DNA of 64,000 nt from Parvibaculum sp963975745 (GTDB taxonomy: Bacteria; Pseudomonadota; Alphaproteobacteria; Parvibaculales; Parvibaculaceae), in contig NZ_CAXBIB010000002.1 of the NCBI RefSeq assembly GCF_963975745.1, positions 245,201 through 309,200 on the forward strand. Direction: 5' to 3'. The translations under genes and the position numbers were made by a program. The stretch's first letter is position 1. Each line of letters opens with the position of its first letter. Below, in pieces: positions 61,265 to 64,000 of this stretch. The notes under the pieces are model-generated. The model saw nothing but the letters and a program-made list of their open reading frames with translations. It was not told where the DNA came from and did no database searches.

Positions 61265-62392
61265 TCAGGCCGCGTTCTTCGCCTCAAGGCGCGAAACGAG
61301 TTTTTCCTTCCACTGGATGGCGGCGCCGACGGTGAGGGCCAGCAGCTTGGCGCGGCGGTAGTGGAACTGGCAGTCGGATTCCCATGTGTAGCCGATGCCG
61401 CCATGGGTCTGGATGTTCTCCTGGGCGGCGAAGACATAGGCATCGGTGCCGGCGATGCGCGAGGCGGCGGCGGCTTCGGTGAGTTCCGCCCCTTCGTCAT
61501 TCAGCATCATGGCGCCGAAATAGGCGTTGGACTTGGCCAGTTCCTTCTTCACATACATGTCGGCCAGCTTGTGCTTGATCGCCTGGTAGGAGCCGATCTG
61601 GCGGCCGAAGGCATAGCGCTCCAGCGCATAGTCGCGGGCCATTTCGAGTGCGGCTTCGGTGCCGCCGACCTGTTCGAAGGCGAAGAGCACGGCGGCGCCG
61701 TCGAGCACGCGCGAAAGCTGCGACCAGCCCTCGCCCGCCTTGTCGCCGAGAATTTCGGCAGCGGCGTCCTTGAAGGTCAGCGTGACGTGCTGGCGCGAGG
61801 GGTCGAGGGTGCGGACAGGCTCGGCCGAGACGCCACCCGCTTTCAGATCGACGATCGCCAGCGACACGGCCTGCTCGCCGGACCCGCCGGTGTTGACCGC
61901 GACGATCGCGACCGAGGCGGCTGCGCCATCGACGACCGGCTGCTTGACGCCATTGACCTTGCCGCCCGACAGCCTGACCGCGATGTTGCGCGGATGCGCC
62001 GCATGGGTGCCTTCGGCGACAGCCAGCGTGCCGATGATTTCACCCGAGGCCAGTTTCGGCAGCCAGGTTTCCTTCTGCTTCTTCGTGCCGAAAAGCCTGA
62101 TCGCTTCGGCCGCGAGATAGATCGAGGAGGAGAACGGCACCGGCGCGGCGGCGCGGCCGAGCTCTTCGGCGATCACGCAAAGCTCCAGCGCGCCGAGGCC
62201 GAGGCCGCCGAATTCCTCCGGGATCGCCGTGCCGGTCAGGCCCATCTCGACCAGGCCCTTCCAGACCTCGGCCGCATAGGGCTCTTCCTTTTCGAGCACG
62301 CGGCGCGTGACGGTCATCGGGCATTTGTCGGCAAGGAACTTGCGGACCTGCTCCTTCAGCAGCTTCTGGTCGTCGGAAAAATCGAAGTTCAT
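61265..62392 (-). CDS. Acyl-CoA dehydrogenase, small-subunit type
   Basis: 375 residues from the ATG at 62392, preceded by GGGAGACGCC; an in-frame extension to 62545 is unsupported. MNFDFSDDQKLLKEQVRKFL and GTAIPEEFGGLGLGALELCVIAEELGRAAAP form the N-terminal domain. The mid-domain lacks the canonical GSD loop (GTLAVAEGTHAAHPRNIAVRL). The C-terminal domain has RYAFGRQIGSYQAIKHKLADMYV and QTHGGIGYTWESDCQFHYRRAKLL. It is the likely partner of the dehydrogenase at 59985. The gene order is small then large, the reverse of the 10-12 kb pair. Confidence 0.87.
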   Translation of the reverse strand: MNFDFSDDQKLLKEQVRKFLADKCPMTVTRRVLEKEEPYAAEVWKGLVEMGLTGTAIPEEFGGLGLGALELCVIAEELGRAAAPVPFSSSIYLAAEAIRLFGTKKQKETWLPKLASGEIIGTLAVAEGTHAAHPRNIAVRLSGGKVNGVKQPVVDGAAASVAIVAVNTGGSGEQAVSLAIVDLKAGGVSAEPVRTLDPSRQHVTLTFKDAAAEILGDKAGEGWSQLSRVLDGAAVLFAFEQVGGTEAALEMARDYALERYAFGRQIGSYQAIKHKLADMYVKKELAKSNAYFGAMMLNDEGAELTEAAAASRIAGTDAYVFAAQENIQTHGGIGYTWESDCQFHYRRAKLLALTVGAAIQWKEKLVSRLEAKNAA

Positions 62393-62622
62393 GGCGTCTC
62401 CCTTTTCGTCCTGGCCGCGTCTGCGCCGGCCGGCCGGTCGTTCACTGACCGAAATCGGTTGAAATCCGCCGCCTTCAAGGGCGGCCGGCGTTTCATTCGG
62501 GGCGCATTGTTCCTGCAATCGAGGCCCAAGAAAAGGCCCCTGCAAATGACGCCGCGTCCGCTTGGGGCGCGCGGGCGCGGGGCGCGGCGAATCCCCGCCG
62601 CGCGGCCGGTTTGCAGACCGGA

Positions 62623-63894
62623 TTACGGGATGGCCGGGCTTGCGGCGCGGCGCATGCGCCGGAAGGCGAGAACGGCCAGAACGAGGATGACGGCCCAGCC
62701 CGCGAGCAGCGCGAACCCGATGAGCGGCAGCATCCCGTCAAGCGTCCTCACATCCACCCGCCCGGCATGCCAATAGACCCATTCGCCGCCCAGCGATGCG
62801 GCGAGGCCCGGATTGCCGGTCGCCAGCACGATGATGCCGTCGCCGGTCGCCGGATCGAGCCGCGCCGTGGTTTCGACGGCCGGGGCATTCATGCCGTCAT
62901 GGCCGATGATGTAGCCGCTGCGGGGTGCTTCGGCATAGAGCATGACGCCGAGGCCCCAGATCGGCAGGCCGAATTGCGACGCATGGGGCGTGGACATGGC
63001 CGCGGCGAGATCGGGCGGCAGCGCGGGATCGCGCGAAGCTTCCATCTGCGCTTCGAGGAAGCGGACGAGATCGGCGGCGCTGGCATGGAGCGAAGCGGCG
63101 GCGGGCGCGGCAAAGCGGCGATAGGCGCATGGCGCGCCGTCCGTGTCGAAACAGGGGGCGAGGCCTGCCCTTTCCGCTTGCGCCAGATCGAAGGTCGCGC
63201 GCGACATGCCGAGCGGATCGAGGACCGCGCGTTTGATGTGATCGCCGAAGGGTTCGCCGGCAATTTCCTCGATCAGAAGCTGCAGCAGCGCATAGCCGCC
63301 GCCCGAATAGTTCCAGGCGCTGCCGGGCGCGCGGCCGACACGGGTCTGCCCATCGGCGCCGGGCATGGGGTCGGCCGCTTCCGTCAGCGATGCCTCGAGC
63401 GTCTGGACGGGGGTGCCCGGTTCGAAGCCCATATAGCCGAGGCCGTCGGTCAGACCGGCCGTATGCGAGAGCAGGCGCCGCGCGGTGACGCCTTCCGCGT
63501 CATCGTCCGTTTCGGGAAGCTGCCAGCGTGTCAGATAGCGCGACACCGGCGCATCGAGATCGAGCCTGCCTTCCGCGGCGAGCTTCAGCACGGCAAGTGC
63601 CGTCGCCCATTTGCTCAGCGAGGCGAGCTGGAACAGCGTGTCGCGGGTGACGGGCGCGCCGGCCGACACATAATGTTCGCCGAAGACCTTGCGCTTTTCG
63701 ATCAGCACGAAAGCGACGGCGCCCTGCTCCGCCGCGTCGAGCGCGGCCGCCGATGTCGAGAAGAAGGATGCCACATCCGCGCGCGGGCCCGGATCGGCGT
63801 GCCACCAGCCGTGGCGCGCGCCGGCGAAAACGAGAGCCGCCCAGAGTGCCATTGCCAGCAGGACGGCAAGAATCAAAAGGGAGCGGTTGCGCAT
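62623..63894 (-). CDS. Beta-lactamase-fold serine hydrolase with membrane anchors
   Basis: 423 residues from the ATG at 63894; the frame continues into the tandem repeat upstream. An N-terminal helix (LLILAVLLAMALWAALVFAGA) serves as a signal anchor. The class C beta-lactamase/esterase domain has S92-L-S-K95 in LASLSKWATALAVL and the second motif as YSGGGY (Tyr kept, Asn of YxN replaced). A late GHDGMN probably corresponds to the KTG region. A second hydrophobic segment closes the protein (LPLIGFALLAGWAVILVLAVLAFRRMRR). Such enzymes are mostly esterases or peptidases; antibiotic hydrolysis is unlikely. Its promoter region contains a 19-bp tandem repeat. Confidence 0.83.
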   Translation of the reverse strand: MRNRSLLILAVLLAMALWAALVFAGARHGWWHADPGPRADVASFFSTSAAALDAAEQGAVAFVLIEKRKVFGEHYVSAGAPVTRDTLFQLASLSKWATALAVLKLAAEGRLDLDAPVSRYLTRWQLPETDDDAEGVTARRLLSHTAGLTDGLGYMGFEPGTPVQTLEASLTEAADPMPGADGQTRVGRAPGSAWNYSGGGYALLQLLIEEIAGEPFGDHIKRAVLDPLGMSRATFDLAQAERAGLAPCFDTDGAPCAYRRFAAPAAASLHASAADLVRFLEAQMEASRDPALPPDLAAAMSTPHASQFGLPIWGLGVMLYAEAPRSGYIIGHDGMNAPAVETTARLDPATGDGIIVLATGNPGLAASLGGEWVYWHAGRVDVRTLDGMLPLIGFALLAGWAVILVLAVLAFRRMRRAASPAIP

Positions 63895-63926
63895 CAGGCA
63901 TGCTATGCCGCGCCGCCGGCGGCATT

Positions 63927-64000
63927 CAAGTTTCAGGGCGACGGGCAAGTTTCAGGGCGACGGGCAAGTTTCAGGGCGACGGGCAAGTTTCAGGGCGACG
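63927..64000. repeat. 19-bp tandem repeat, about four copies, running off the window
   Basis: CAAGTTTCAGGGCGACGGG repeats exactly at 63927, 63946 and 63965, and a fourth copy is cut by the window end. It starts 33 bp upstream of the hydrolase start codon. Confidence 0.9.

Noticed and set aside
62623..63894. Calling the hydrolase an antibiotic-resistance beta-lactamase
   Set aside because: SxxK is present but the YxN and KTG motifs are altered and two membrane segments are present. Esterase or peptidase function is more likely.

Overview
The window reads as a chromosomal segment of a GC-rich alphaproteobacterium. The evidence is the gene-family content: several acyl-CoA dehydrogenases, rkp/kps-type capsule genes, ACR3-type arsenic resistance and a DUF1289 protein next to cobT. 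A Parvibaculum-like or rhizobial-type organism that degrades lipids is a reasonable guess, but nothing here fixes the genus. No rRNA, tRNA, CRISPR array or intact insertion sequence was seen.

Layout. Positions 1-12.7 kb hold a nucleoside transporter (cut by the window edge), fatty-acid and sterol-type catabolism genes (a MFE2-like SDR, three acyl-CoA dehydrogenases, an enoyl-CoA hydratase, an ABM-domain protein, a PRISE-type reductase), a substrate-binding/permease fusion of the glycine-betaine ABC class, and a sensor histidine kinase. Positions 12.9-15.5 kb hold two cobalamin-pathway genes (cobT, cobA), with a cobalamin-riboswitch-like element between them that points the wrong way for either gene. 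Positions 15.6-21 kb hold a retropepsin-like protease, a phosphomannomutase/phosphoglucomutase, an esterase, a TauE/SafE transporter and dusA.

Positions 21.2-43.4 kb form the central system: a surface-polysaccharide locus of rkp-1/kps type. A 2476-residue iterative polyketide/fatty-acid synthase (RkpA-like) is translationally coupled to an alpha-oxoamine synthase (RkpG-like) on the plus strand. Converging on them is a long minus-strand operon: two glycosyltransferases, a GNAT, an SDR (RkpH-like), an LTA-synthase/sulfatase-fold membrane enzyme (RkpI-like), a KpsS-type protein (RkpJ-like), a TPR-fused KpsM permease, KpsT, KpsE, KpsD and a small lipoprotein. The likely theme is synthesis of an unusual amino-ketone (sphingoid-like) lipid and export of a capsular polysaccharide that may be carried by it.

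Positions 43.5-48.5 kb hold an lpxC, a Baeyer-Villiger monooxygenase with palindromic operators, an OmpW-type porin and an MltF-type lytic transglycosylase. Positions 48.5-54.6 kb are accessory DNA: a Pho-box-like site, an array of GGGGACAAG/CTTATCCCC palindromes, dispersed repeats, two toxin-antitoxin-like pairs, and an AT-richer KAP P-loop NTPase bracketed by two copies of the same large palindrome. Positions 54.6-64 kb return to core-like genes: a HelD-type helicase, a GST, an arsR-acr3-arsC operon whose arsC is fused to a VOC domain, a second heteromeric acyl-CoA dehydrogenase pair and a beta-lactamase-fold hydrolase. A 19-bp tandem repeat runs off the window end.
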